The position numbers were made by a program, and so were the translations under genes. Below are positions 16,908-24,668 of a DNA stretch of 64,000 nt, piece after piece. The number at the start of each line of letters is the position of its first letter. Position 1 is the stretch's first letter. The stretch lies in assembly GCA_900314885.1 (NCBI GenBank), contig OMWY01000002.1:1-64000 (forward strand), given 5' to 3'. The stretch is from an uncultured Eubacteriales bacterium. GTDB taxonomy: Bacteria; Bacillota; Clostridia; Lachnospirales; Lachnospiraceae. A model generated the notes under the pieces. It did no database searches, was not told where the DNA came from, and saw nothing but the letters and a program-made list of their open reading frames with translations.

Positions 16908-17873
16908 TCACTTAGTTCCGCCTGTAGCCCTGCGGTTATATCTTGCTGTAATCGCTCTCGCTATGAGTGAGAATGAAAGAACCACGATTACGAGGATCGC
17001 CGCGGAGAAATTGGCTATTTTTTCAGAATTCTTTACAAGGGCGCCCTCTGTCCTCATAACCCATATATGAAGCGCAAGCGTTTCACCCGGCCTGAAAGGG
17101 TTGAAGGCGTTAAGAGGCGATGTTATATCAAGCTTGCTCCATACTATTCTTGTAGACTGACCTGAAGTATAGAGGAGGGCAGCAGCCTCACCGAATCCAC
17201 GTCCCGCGGCGAGGATGATGCCTGTCACTATTCTCGGGAGGCAGGCCGGAAGCATGACCTTAGTTATTGTGGTCCAGTGGGTTGCGCCAAGCCCCATACT
17301 GCCTTCCTTGTAAGATTTTGGAAGAGCCCTTAGAGCGTCCTCTGTCGTCGTTGTAATCGAAGGCAGAGAAATTATGGAAACCGCGAGGGCTCCCGCGAAG
17401 AGGTTCCATTTCATACCGGTCATGAGAATGAACACCAGGTAGCCGAAGAGGCCGACTACGATGGAAGGAAGCGATGAAAGAGACTCGATACATATTCGTA
17501 TGAAACGGGTGAGCTTGCCTTCCTTCGCGTATTCCGCCATGTAAATGCCCGCGAGAATTCCGATAGGGCAGCTTATAAGGAGGGACCAGAATACGAGGTA
17601 AATGGTGTTCCAGAGCTGGTTTCCGATTCCTTCGTCAGTAAATGAGAGGAGTCCCGGATAATAGCTCATGAGGCCTTTAATAATTATGTATCCCGCAAGG
17701 GCGATTATAAGTACCAGGAAAAATATTCCGATAGCCGAGAGCACGACATTCATTATAGCGTTGCTTATTTTCGCTCTCTTTATGATGGCAAGCATCCTCG
17801 CGTCGCGGGCACTACGTTCTGCCTTTCTTACTTCTTCTTCATCAGGCACTGTTTTTGCGTTAGTATCTGTCAT
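16908..17873 (-). CDS. pstA: Phosphate ABC transporter permease PstA
   Basis: The 321-residue protein has six membrane helices after a charged N-terminal tail of about 35 residues. The ABC-coupling loop (EDALRALPKSYKEGSMGLGATHWTT) is clear. It overlaps pstC by 4 bases, so the two permease subunits are translationally coupled. Confidence 0.93.
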   Translation of the reverse strand: MTDTNAKTVPDEEEVRKAERSARDARMLAIIKRAKISNAIMNVVLSAIGIFFLVLIIALAGYIIIKGLMSYYPGLLSFTDEGIGNQLWNTIYLVFWSLLISCPIGILAGIYMAEYAKEGKLTRFIRICIESLSSLPSIVVGLFGYLVFILMTGMKWNLFAGALAVSIISLPSITTTTEDALRALPKSYKEGSMGLGATHWTTITKVMLPACLPRIVTGIILAAGRGFGEAAALLYTSGQSTRIVWSKLDITSPLNAFNPFRPGETLALHIWVMRTEGALVKNSEKIANFSAAILVIVVLSFSLIARAITARYNRRATGGTK

Positions 17874-18802
17874 TTTTGCGCTTTCTCCCCCTGTCTGGAA
17901 ATCATGTGGATGAGGAATATGAAGAACATGGAGATGAGGAATAAGAGGAGAGCCATGCTCCAGAGGGCGAGGTTCCTCTCACCGTTATTAGCGGAGTTAC
18001 CCATATCCGCGGCGATTGCGGCCGTGAGGTTATTTGTAGGAGAGAGGATATTCTTAGCGAAGGCTCTCGTCTTACCTATAACCATGGCTACCGCGAGGGC
18101 TTCACCGAAGGCTCTCGCAAGGCCTAATATTATTCCTGTAAATATACCGTTCTTCGCGGCGGGTACGACAACCTTCCATATGACCTGCCACCTCGTTGAA
18201 CCGAGACCGTAAGCCGCCATCCTGTAATGTTGCGGTATACTTGAGATCGCGTCGGCGGACACGGTACAGATTGTAGGGAAAATCATAACCGAAAGTACGA
18301 TCGCGGCGGCGAGTACCGAGTAGCCGCCCATTTTCGGATGAAATATCTTCTTTATTAACGGTACAAGAATCGTGAGGCCAACCCACCCGTATACAACTGA
18401 CGGAATACCTACGAATATCTCAACGGCAGGGCGGAAGAGGACCTTGCCTGCCTTTGGAGCGATTTCCGAGATAAATATAGCGGCTCCCAGGGCAAAAGGG
18501 GTAGCGATAAGGAGGGCGACACCGCAGGTATAGAGGGAACCCACGATGTAAACGGCCGAACCTATCTTGCCTCCGCTCTTTCCGGGAACGTCAAGAGGGT
18601 CCCATTTGGCTGAGAAAAGGAATTCAGTGATTGTGTGACCCATTGTCACAAATGAACCTGAGCCCTTAACAATAAGGAAAATACCAATCGCAAGTGTGAG
18701 GATGATAATGAAAAAACCACAGACGGTAACGAATCCGCGGCCGACAAGCTCATGCTTAAGCTTCTCTTTAAATGGTGTTTTAACGAGTTTTTCGGAACTC
18801 AT
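17870..18802 (-). CDS. pstC: Phosphate ABC transporter permease PstC
   Basis: The 310-residue protein has six membrane helices and the coupling motif (ADAISSIPQHYRMAAYGLGSTRWQ) paired with that of PstA. It lies 121 bases downstream of pstS, a gap filled by three hairpins that could reduce its expression relative to the binding protein. Confidence 0.93.
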   Translation of the reverse strand: MSSEKLVKTPFKEKLKHELVGRGFVTVCGFFIIILTLAIGIFLIVKGSGSFVTMGHTITEFLFSAKWDPLDVPGKSGGKIGSAVYIVGSLYTCGVALLIATPFALGAAIFISEIAPKAGKVLFRPAVEIFVGIPSVVYGWVGLTILVPLIKKIFHPKMGGYSVLAAAIVLSVMIFPTICTVSADAISSIPQHYRMAAYGLGSTRWQVIWKVVVPAAKNGIFTGIILGLARAFGEALAVAMVIGKTRAFAKNILSPTNNLTAAIAADMGNSANNGERNLALWSMALLLFLISMFFIFLIHMISRQGEKAQK

Positions 18803-18824
18803 AAAATATCCTTTCTGTCACAAA

Positions 18825-18906
18825 CCGGAAAACCGGCTTTTATAAACGCAATAACCCTGTTCCGGGAAAATCCCGGAGCAGGGATCTTTTACCCGGACTT
18901 TCCGGG
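18825..18906 (-). promoter_or_regulatory. Three successive hairpins in the pstS-pstC gap
   Basis: Seen in pstS reading direction: CCCGG...CCGGG (18892-18906); a large stem at 18855-18883 (5 bp and 7 bp with one internal mismatch, arms CCCTG/CAGGG and TCCGGGA/TCCCGGA); and CCGG...CCGG (18825-18838). Such structures often protect the pstS message or partly terminate it, so that more binding protein than permease is made. Confidence 0.6.
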
Positions 18907-18923
18907 ACAGATATACTTAATGA

Positions 18924-19955
18924 TTACTGCTGTGTATCTGCGTGAGCGTTCTTAGCATCGTCTGTGAGCTTAGAAGCGACACCGTAACCCATAGCTTCGA
19001 TTTCAGGAGCGAAATCATCGCTTGTCATGTAGTTGATAAATGCCTGGGCAGCGTCAGAACCATCACCGTTTGTGTACATATGCTCGTAGCTCCATACCTT
19101 GTATGTGCCGTTGTATGTGTTCTCAAGGCTTGGCTCAACACCATCAATCTTAACAGCTGTAACGTCTGTAGCGTTTACGAGATATGAAAGAGCGACATAT
19201 CCGATAGCGCCGTCTGTCTGCTCTACAGTCTGAAGAAGGGTACCTGAATCATCTGTCTCAAGAGACTCGTTAGAGGCTTCCTCTTCTCCGTTAAGAGCCC
19301 ATTTCTGGAATGTAGCCCTTGTACCTGAAGAGCTTGGTCTTGTTACAAGAACGATAGCCTGATCAGGACCGCCTACATCCTTCCAGTTTGTTGTCTTGCC
19401 TGTGAAAATGCTTATAAGCTGGTCAGTTGTAAGATCACTTACACCAAGGTTTGATGAAACAACAGGAGCCATGGTAACCGTAGCTACCTGATGGTCAACA
19501 AGCTTAGCAGCGGCGTCAGCGTCGAGCTTCTCATCAGCGAATACATCAGAATCACCGATATCGATAGAACCGTCAGCTACCTGCTTAAGACCTTCACCTG
19601 AACCACCGCCGTTTACAGTAACTGTGCAGTCAGGATTGATTTCCATAAACTTCTTGGCAGCTGCGTCAGCGAGTGGCTGAAGAGCTGAAGAACCTGCTGC
19701 GTTAACAGTACCGGTGATTCCTGAAGCGGTATTGTCCGTGCTTGCCGCGGTACTTGTCTCAGTTGTTGAAGCTGTGCTTGCGGCTGATGCGGCAGCGGAA
19801 TCGGTTGTGCTTGTCGCGGTTGTATCAGCTGCTGTACTGGTTGTGCTCGCTGCGCTGTTGTTTGATGAAGCGCTTGATGAGTCACCGCATCCCGCAAGGG
19901 CGCCTACTGATAAAGCGGCTACTGTTAACAGAGTTACTAACTTACGTGTTTTCAT
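18924..19955 (-). CDS. pstS: Phosphate-binding lipoprotein PstS
   Basis: The start at 19955 is fixed by GAGGAGG 5 bases upstream; the in-frame ATG at 19979 lies before that ribosome site. The 343-residue product has lipobox LAGC (Cys23), then about 60 residues of nearly pure Ser/Thr/Ala as a flexible tether. The binding domain follows (TVNAAGSSALQPLADAAA, NGGGSGEGLKQVADGSIDIGDSD, TRPSSSGTRATF). It captures phosphate outside the cell for PstCAB. It is the first gene of the pst-pho operon. Confidence 0.95.
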   Translation of the reverse strand: MKTRKLVTLLTVAALSVGALAGCGDSSSASSNNSAASTTSTAADTTATSTTDSAAASAASTASTTETSTAASTDNTASGITGTVNAAGSSALQPLADAAAKKFMEINPDCTVTVNGGGSGEGLKQVADGSIDIGDSDVFADEKLDADAAAKLVDHQVATVTMAPVVSSNLGVSDLTTDQLISIFTGKTTNWKDVGGPDQAIVLVTRPSSSGTRATFQKWALNGEEEASNESLETDDSGTLLQTVEQTDGAIGYVALSYLVNATDVTAVKIDGVEPSLENTYNGTYKVWSYEHMYTNGDGSDAAQAFINYMTSDDFAPEIEAMGYGVASKLTDDAKNAHADTQQ

Positions 19956-20026
19956 TTTGCCCTCCTCATTGATTGGCACATTGAAAAGTTTTGTTTTATG
20001 TTACGAGACATAGTTTACAGTACGAA

Positions 20027-20170
20027 TGTAAAATGGGTAACCGCGCTTATGTTAAATCAACGTAAATTTTGTAAAATTTCGAAGCCGTTTTGTACTTATC
20101 CGGATACATAAAAGAACTTTAAGGTTACGAAATTTTACATTCAATGTAAAATCACAAGCCAAATGTAAAA
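20027..20170 (-). promoter_or_regulatory. Cluster of PhoP/PhoB-box-like hexamers upstream of pstS
   Basis: Read on the pstS strand, TTTACA or TTAACA hexamers occur at + strand positions 20027-20032, 20050-20055, 20070-20075, 20145-20150 and 20164-20169, with a related one at 20061-20066. The pair at 20050 and 20061 has the 11-base spacing of PhoP boxes. A palindrome lies within the cluster. Confidence 0.6.
20132..20152. repeat. Perfect 21-bp palindrome between pstS and ychF
   Basis: ATTTTACATT and AATGTAAAAT form 10-base arms around a single C. It could be an operator with two opposed TTTACA half-sites. It sits 30 bases upstream of the ychF -35 box and about 180 bases upstream of pstS. Confidence 0.8.
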
Positions 20171-20182
20171 CATTAAGTACCC

Positions 20183-20211
20183 TTGAAAAGTTTTTCTGAC
20201 TGATGTATAAT
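20183..20211 (+). promoter_or_regulatory. Sigma-A promoter of ychF
   Basis: TTGAAA (20183-20188), 17 bases, perfect TATAAT (20206-20211). The ychF start codon is 37 bases after the -10 box. Confidence 0.85.
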
Positions 20212-20247
20212 AGGTAGGTATGAAATTTTTACCGGAGGATGTTATCC

Positions 20248-21345
20248 ATGAAACTTGGAATAGTTGGGCTCCCGAATGTCGGAAAGAGCACCTTATTTAA
20301 TTCACTGACGAAGGCGGGCGCTGAGATAGCGAACTACCCGTTCTGTACCATAGATCCTAATGTCGGAGTTGTACCTGTGCCTGATAAGAGACTTCAGGTC
20401 CTCTCTGATATGTATCACTCGGGAAGGATAGTTCCTGCCACCATAGAATTCGTAGATATAGCGGGCCTTGTTAAGGGCGCAAGCAAGGGTGAGGGCTTAG
20501 GCAACCAGTTCCTTGCGAATATCCGTGACTGTGATGCCATTGTTCACGTCGTAAGATGCTTTGATGATACGAACATTATTCATGTTGAGGGCTCGGTGGA
20601 CCCTGCGAGAGATATAGAGACTATCAACCTTGAACTTATTTTCGCTGATATAGATGTTATTGACAGACGTTACTCTAAGGTAGCGAAGAGCGCAAATTCG
20701 GACAAGAGCTACCGTAAGGAAGCCGATATGCTTAAGCGCCTCAAGGAATTTCTTGAAGCCGGCAACATGGCTAAGAACTTCGAGCTTGCCGATGAAGAGG
20801 AGACTGCCATTTTTAATGAGCTGAATCTCCTTACGGGCAAGAGAACCATTTACGCGGCGAACGTATCTGACGCAGATCTTGCTGATGACGGGGCTAACAA
20901 TGATTACGTCAAGGCAGTACGCGAGATAGCCGCGAAGGAAGGCTCTGAGGTCTTCGTTGTATGCGCTCAGATTGAAGAGGAGATATCAGAGCTTGATGAT
21001 GATGACAAGCAGGCTTTTCTTGAGGATTTAGGCCTTAAGGAGTCGGGCCTCGATAAGCTTATAGGAGCAAGCTATAAGCTGTTAGGCCTTATCAGCTTCC
21101 TTACCGCCGGAGAGATGGAGTCGAGAGCCTGGACTATAAAGGAAGGAACCAAGGCTCCTCAGGCGGCGGGCAAGATACATTCCGACTTTGAGCGAGGCTT
21201 CATCAGGGCAGAGGTCGTAAGCTACGATAATCTTATCGCCTGCGGTGGCTTCAATGAGGCTAAGGAAAAGGGACTTGTCAGAAGTGAGGGCAAGGAGTAC
21301 GTCATGCAGGACGGTGACGTAGTTCTCTTCAGATTTAACGTATAA
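20248..21345 (+). CDS. ychF: Ribosome-binding ATPase YchF
   Basis: ATG 20248 is chosen because GGAGG (20234-20238) is 9 bases upstream; an in-frame ATG at 20239 touches the ribosome site. The 365-residue protein has the OBG-type G1 GLPNVGKST near the N-terminus, G3 DIAGLVKGA and a changed G4 (NVSD in place of NKxD) that gives ATP preference. A helical hairpin and C-terminal TGS domain follow ([17 protein letters not shown]). It is a conserved translation and stress-linked ATPase. Confidence 0.95.
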   Translation: MKLGIVGLPNVGKSTLFNSLTKAGAEIANYPFCTIDPNVGVVPVPDKRLQVLSDMYHSGRIVPATIEFVDIAGLVKGASKGEGLGNQFLANIRDCDAIVHVVRCFDDTNIIHVEGSVDPARDIETINLELIFADIDVIDRRYSKVAKSANSDKSYRKEADMLKRLKEFLEAGNMAKNFELADEEETAIFNELNLLTGKRTIYAANVSDADLADDGANNDYVKAVREIAAKEGSEVFVVCAQIEEEISELDDDDKQAFLEDLGLKESGLDKLIGASYKLLGLISFLTAGEMESRAWTIKEGTKAPQAAGKIHSDFERGFIRAEVVSYDNLIACGGFNEAKEKGLVRSEGKEYVMQDGDVVLFRFNV

Positions 21346-21364
21346 TATAATCAGAGGATAATAA

Positions 21365-22294
21365 ATGTTGACTATTCAACCGATCTCATTTCCAAATCTT
21401 GGGATTACAGTTTATAATTTGCCTAAGAGTATTCCGGTGAATGATGATGTGTCACTTACACTCTATGGACTGATAGTCGGTGCGGCTATTATCCTCTGCT
21501 TTTTGATTACACAGTGGCAGGCTAGGAGGACGGGTCAGGACGGAGAAATATATATCGGCATCATAATATATGCTGTGATTGCTGCCCTCATTGGCGGCCG
21601 CCTTGTCTACCTGATAGAATCCTATAGAAACTTCTTTGATGCCGCGGCTAATATGACAAGCCTCGCAAACGGTGGATTTTCTACGGCGGGGGCTATCGTT
21701 TGGGGCTTTATAGTTATGTACTTCTACGGTAAGTTCAGAAAGGCTAAATTCTTAAAGCTTGCTGATACTTCAATTGTGGGTGTTATAACAGCGGAGGCTG
21801 TTATAAGGCTTGGTGACTTTTTGAATCGTGAGAACTTTGGAAGATATACAAATAATGTTTTCGCTATGCGCCTCTCGGTTGAGGAGGTTGACCAGAAGGC
21901 GATAACACCAACCATGCTCGCAGCCGCCGAGAAGGAAGGGTACGTTGGCTTTATTCAGGTACATCCACTCTTTTTATACGCGTTTGTCATCGGTATCGCG
22001 CTTTCTGTATTTTTGCTGGTCATAACTCCGTTTAGGAAATTTGAAGGTGAACTTTTCTTGATAGGCCTGACCGGGTACCTGGTTCAGTCGTGCCTGTGTC
22101 AGTCATTTACAAGAAGCCCGCTGCATATACCGGGAACCCCGATAAGTATGTATCAGATTATCGCTGTAGGGCTGGTTGCGCTTTGCGTAGTATTTATTAT
22201 TTATGGCACCGGTAATACTGAGAATGCGACAGACAGGAGAAAAGAATATGGAAAAAACAAAGGCAAGGATACAACAGGACAATATAAGGCATGA
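21365..22294 (+). CDS. lgt: Prolipoprotein diacylglyceryl transferase-family protein, divergent
   Basis: The 309-residue membrane protein has about seven helices and many Lgt landmarks: LYGLIVGAA, IGGRLVYLIES, VIRLGDFLNRENFG, HPLFLYA, QSFTRSPLHIPGTPISMYQI. Lgt moves diacylglycerol from phosphatidylglycerol to the lipobox cysteine of prolipoproteins. Two normally conserved spots differ: the GG-x-x-[HY]-G motif reads GGFSTAG, and the Glu after HPLFLY is Ala. It may be a divergent enzyme or a paralogue with another job. It lies 19 bases after ychF and is probably in the same transcript. Confidence 0.75.
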   Translation: MLTIQPISFPNLGITVYNLPKSIPVNDDVSLTLYGLIVGAAIILCFLITQWQARRTGQDGEIYIGIIIYAVIAALIGGRLVYLIESYRNFFDAAANMTSLANGGFSTAGAIVWGFIVMYFYGKFRKAKFLKLADTSIVGVITAEAVIRLGDFLNRENFGRYTNNVFAMRLSVEEVDQKAITPTMLAAAEKEGYVGFIQVHPLFLYAFVIGIALSVFLLVITPFRKFEGELFLIGLTGYLVQSCLCQSFTRSPLHIPGTPISMYQIIAVGLVALCVVFIIYGTGNTENATDRRKEYGKNKGKDTTGQYKA

Positions 22295-22382
22295 TCCTAA
22301 CGACTTTAGAAATCCGGAAGTCTTTGTGAATATAGCGGAAAAATATAGAAACGAGTCGCCTGTACTATCATTTATCTGGTAA
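22248..22382 (+). CDS. Small protein, 44 aa, overlapping the end of lgt
   Basis: ATG 22248 is preceded by AGGAGA with 7-base spacing; the frame ends with TAA at 22380-22382. The product is hydrophilic (MEKTKARIQQDNIRHDPNDF, ending SPVLSFIW) with no membrane helix. It overlaps the last 47 bases of the lgt-type gene in another frame and is followed by a strong terminator, which makes it the natural last gene of the transcript. No family is recognised. Confidence 0.5.
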   Translation: MEKTKARIQQDNIRHDPNDFRNPEVFVNIAEKYRNESPVLSFIW

Positions 22383-22430
22383 GCGCTTCTAAAAAATAGA
22401 TTTATAAGTAAAAATAATAAATGAATCGCC

Positions 22431-22473
22431 AAAAGTCTCGAAACATGATAAAATTCGTGTTTCGGGACTTTTT
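22431..22473 (+). terminator. Strong terminator between the lgt unit and the division cluster
   Basis: A 15-bp stem (22431-22445 / 22458-22472, one T-G wobble) with a 12-base loop and a T-rich 3' end. The A-rich 5' arm could let it work in both directions. Confidence 0.88.
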
Positions 22474-22509
22474 GCGCTTTAAAATATTTTAATAATTTCG
22501 TCTGAAGAC

Positions 22510-22538
22510 TTGCAAAGAAGGACGAAATGGTGTATATT
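22510..22538 (+). promoter_or_regulatory. Sigma-A-type promoter of the mraZ division cluster
   Basis: TTGCAA (22510-22515), 17 bases, TATATT (22533-22538), placed 65 bases before mraZ. Confidence 0.7.
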
Positions 22539-22546
22539 TTGATTAC

Positions 22547-22583
22547 AAGTGGCATAAAGTGGTCTGAAATTGTGGCAAAGTGG
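22547..22583 (+). promoter_or_regulatory. MraZ-box-like repeats
   Basis: AAGTGG (22547-22552), AAAGTGG (22556-22562), TTGTGG (22570-22575) and AAAGTGG (22577-22583) lie just after the likely transcription start. MraZ is known to bind GTGG-containing tandem repeats upstream of its own operon, so these are its probable operator. Confidence 0.6.
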
Positions 22584-22602
22584 AGCGAAGGAGGTGTCGG
22601 CT

Positions 22603-23031
22603 ATGTTTTCGGGATCATCAGAGCACACAGTCGACCCTAAGGGTAGGATTATCATACCCTCGCGCTACAGGGAAGACTTAGGCAGTCATTTTATGATAAC
22701 GATAGGAGTGGACGGGTGCCTCTTCATATATCCTATGGAGAAGTGGGAGGCATTTGTCGATGAGCTCGCTAAGCTCCCGGGTGGGGCCGAGACAAGGCAT
22801 TTTCAGAGAGCCATACTCTCTAATGCCGCTGAATGCGAGGCTGATAAGCAGGGAAGGGTCATGATTCCCGCAAACCTCCGCGAGAAAGTCCATATCGATA
22901 AGGAGATTATGCTAGTTGGCATGATGAATAAGATTGAGATATGGGATAAGGAGCTTTGGAACAGGACAAATAACGTAGATGATCTCGGTGAGATAGCTGA
23001 CCACCTCGCTGAATACAATCTGAGGTTCTAA
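22603..23031 (+). CDS. mraZ: Transcriptional regulator MraZ
   Basis: The start ATG 22603 follows AAGGAGGT by 7 bases. The 142-residue protein has two SpoVT-AbrB-type repeats with the conserved [14 protein letters not shown] (N-half) and [14 protein letters not shown] (C-half). It forms a ring that binds the repeats upstream of this operon and controls it. It ends 10 bases before rsmH, the standard order of the dcw cluster. Confidence 0.95.
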   Translation: MFSGSSEHTVDPKGRIIIPSRYREDLGSHFMITIGVDGCLFIYPMEKWEAFVDELAKLPGGAETRHFQRAILSNAAECEADKQGRVMIPANLREKVHIDKEIMLVGMMNKIEIWDKELWNRTNNVDDLGEIADHLAEYNLRF

Positions 23032-23041
23032 GGAGGCGCTG

Positions 23042-24037
23042 ATGGAAGAAAATATAAAGGATGAGGCGCCGGGGTTTAAGCATATATCCGTAATGCTTAA
23101 TGAGGTTATAGATGGACTTAATATAAAGGAAGAAGGTATATACGTAGATGGAACTCTTGGTGGCGCGGGTCACTCGAGCGTCATTGCCTCGAAGCTTTCG
23201 GGTGCCGGAAGATTGATCGGCATAGACCAGGATGAGGCCGCCATAGAGGCAGCGACAAGACGCCTTGAACCATATAGAGACAAGGTCACGATTGTGAGAA
23301 GCAATTACTCTGAGATGGTCTCTATAGTTAAGGGTCTCGGGATAGAAGGTGTCGACGGGATACTGCTTGATCTGGGCGTATCTTCTTATCAGCTCGATAC
23401 GGCTGAGAGGGGATTTTCATACATGGAGGATGCCCCTCTTGATATGAGGATGGATCAACGGCAGACTAAGACAGCAAAGGATATAGTGAATAACTATAGC
23501 GTTGAGGAACTGACCCGCATCATTCGTGAATACGGCGAGGACCGGTTTGCCCACAATATAGCGAAGCATATAGCACGTTACAGGGAAGAAAAGCCGATTG
23601 AAACTACTCTTGAGCTTGCAGATATAGTTAAGGGAGCGATTCCCGCAAAATCCCGCAATACAGGCGGTAATCCCTGCAAGAGGACCTTTCAGGCTATCAG
23701 AATCGAGCTTAACAATGAACTGACTGTGCTTCGCGATTCTATAGATGGCATGATAGACTTACTTAACGACAATGGTAGAATAGCTATTATTACCTTCCAT
23801 TCACTTGAGGACAGGATAGTGAAGCAGGCTTTCAGAACGGCTGAAAACCCATGTACGTGTCCGCCTGATTTTCCGGTCTGTGTCTGTGGTAAGAAGCCGA
23901 AGGGAAGAGTAATTACAAAGAGGGCTCTACTGCCGTCGAATGAAGAAATGGAAAACAATTCAAGGAGCCGAAGCGCAAAGCTTAGGATATTCGAGAAGCA
24001 CATTACTAAAACTACACTTGTAGAACGACAATTATAA
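23042..24037 (+). CDS. rsmH: 16S rRNA (cytosine-1402-N4) methyltransferase RsmH
   Basis: The 331-residue protein opens with [13 protein letters not shown] and the SAM-binding [10 protein letters not shown]. It continues with [41 protein letters not shown] and the [10 protein letters not shown] motif, all hallmarks of RsmH/MraW. It methylates C1402 of 16S rRNA in the decoding centre. Confidence 0.97.
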   Translation: MEENIKDEAPGFKHISVMLNEVIDGLNIKEEGIYVDGTLGGAGHSSVIASKLSGAGRLIGIDQDEAAIEAATRRLEPYRDKVTIVRSNYSEMVSIVKGLGIEGVDGILLDLGVSSYQLDTAERGFSYMEDAPLDMRMDQRQTKTAKDIVNNYSVEELTRIIREYGEDRFAHNIAKHIARYREEKPIETTLELADIVKGAIPAKSRNTGGNPCKRTFQAIRIELNNELTVLRDSIDGMIDLLNDNGRIAIITFHSLEDRIVKQAFRTAENPCTCPPDFPVCVCGKKPKGRVITKRALLPSNEEMENNSRSRSAKLRIFEKHITKTTLVERQL

Positions 24038-24101
24038 AATAAGCTGACAGGGAAGTTTCAGCAGATGAAAAAAGTATAATGAGAAACAGGGAGGTTGAGC
24101 T

Positions 24102-24668
24102 ATGGCAAGAAGATATAAATATTCCGGTACTGACCCTTACGCCGGGTCTGTAATTGGCGCGAATGCCGCTGTCCCTGAACGCGCGCCTGAGGTCCCGCAG
24201 AGGGAAAGCAGGCCACTTACCGAGCGCGAGAAGAAGATAATAAAAAAGCGTCGCAGGTATCTTACCCCCAGAAAGGATCCCCTGGTAGGTGAAGCGCCGA
24301 CTATTAATCTGCTTGGTTTTATTTTTTTGACTCTGGTGTCAGCCGTGCTTGTATACTCCGCCGTGTCCTTTCTACACCTGAAGTATGAGTATACTACAGC
24401 TGAACGGGAGCTTTCAAAATCAGAATCTGAGCTGTCGGTGCTTGCAACGGAAAACGATAATCGGGAGAAAATCGTCTATTCCAATATAGACCTTGAGGAA
24501 ATAAGGAAGACTGCGATGGAAAAATTTGGAATGGCATATCCTGACAGCTCACAGATTATTAAGTACAACAGAACAGACGCGGGGTACGTCAGACAATACA
24601 GTGAAGTCACAGCTGATAACAGTGATGACGTCTTTAATATTTTGATGCGCGGTCTGGCCGCCAAATGA
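24102..24668 (+). CDS. ftsL: FtsL-like cell-division protein
   Basis: The 188-residue bitopic protein has a basic cytoplasmic N-terminus of about 65 residues, one membrane helix (LLGFIFLTLVSAVLVYSAVSFL, about 69-90) and a coiled coil with heptads (about 92-125). A conserved end (IRKTAMEKFGMAYP) typical of the FtsL/DivIC family follows. The position between rsmH and the division transpeptidase supports the call. It overlaps the next gene by 4 bases (ATGA). Confidence 0.8.
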   Translation: MARRYKYSGTDPYAGSVIGANAAVPERAPEVPQRESRPLTEREKKIIKKRRRYLTPRKDPLVGEAPTINLLGFIFLTLVSAVLVYSAVSFLHLKYEYTTAERELSKSESELSVLATENDNREKIVYSNIDLEEIRKTAMEKFGMAYPDSSQIIKYNRTDAGYVRQYSEVTADNSDDVFNILMRGLAAK

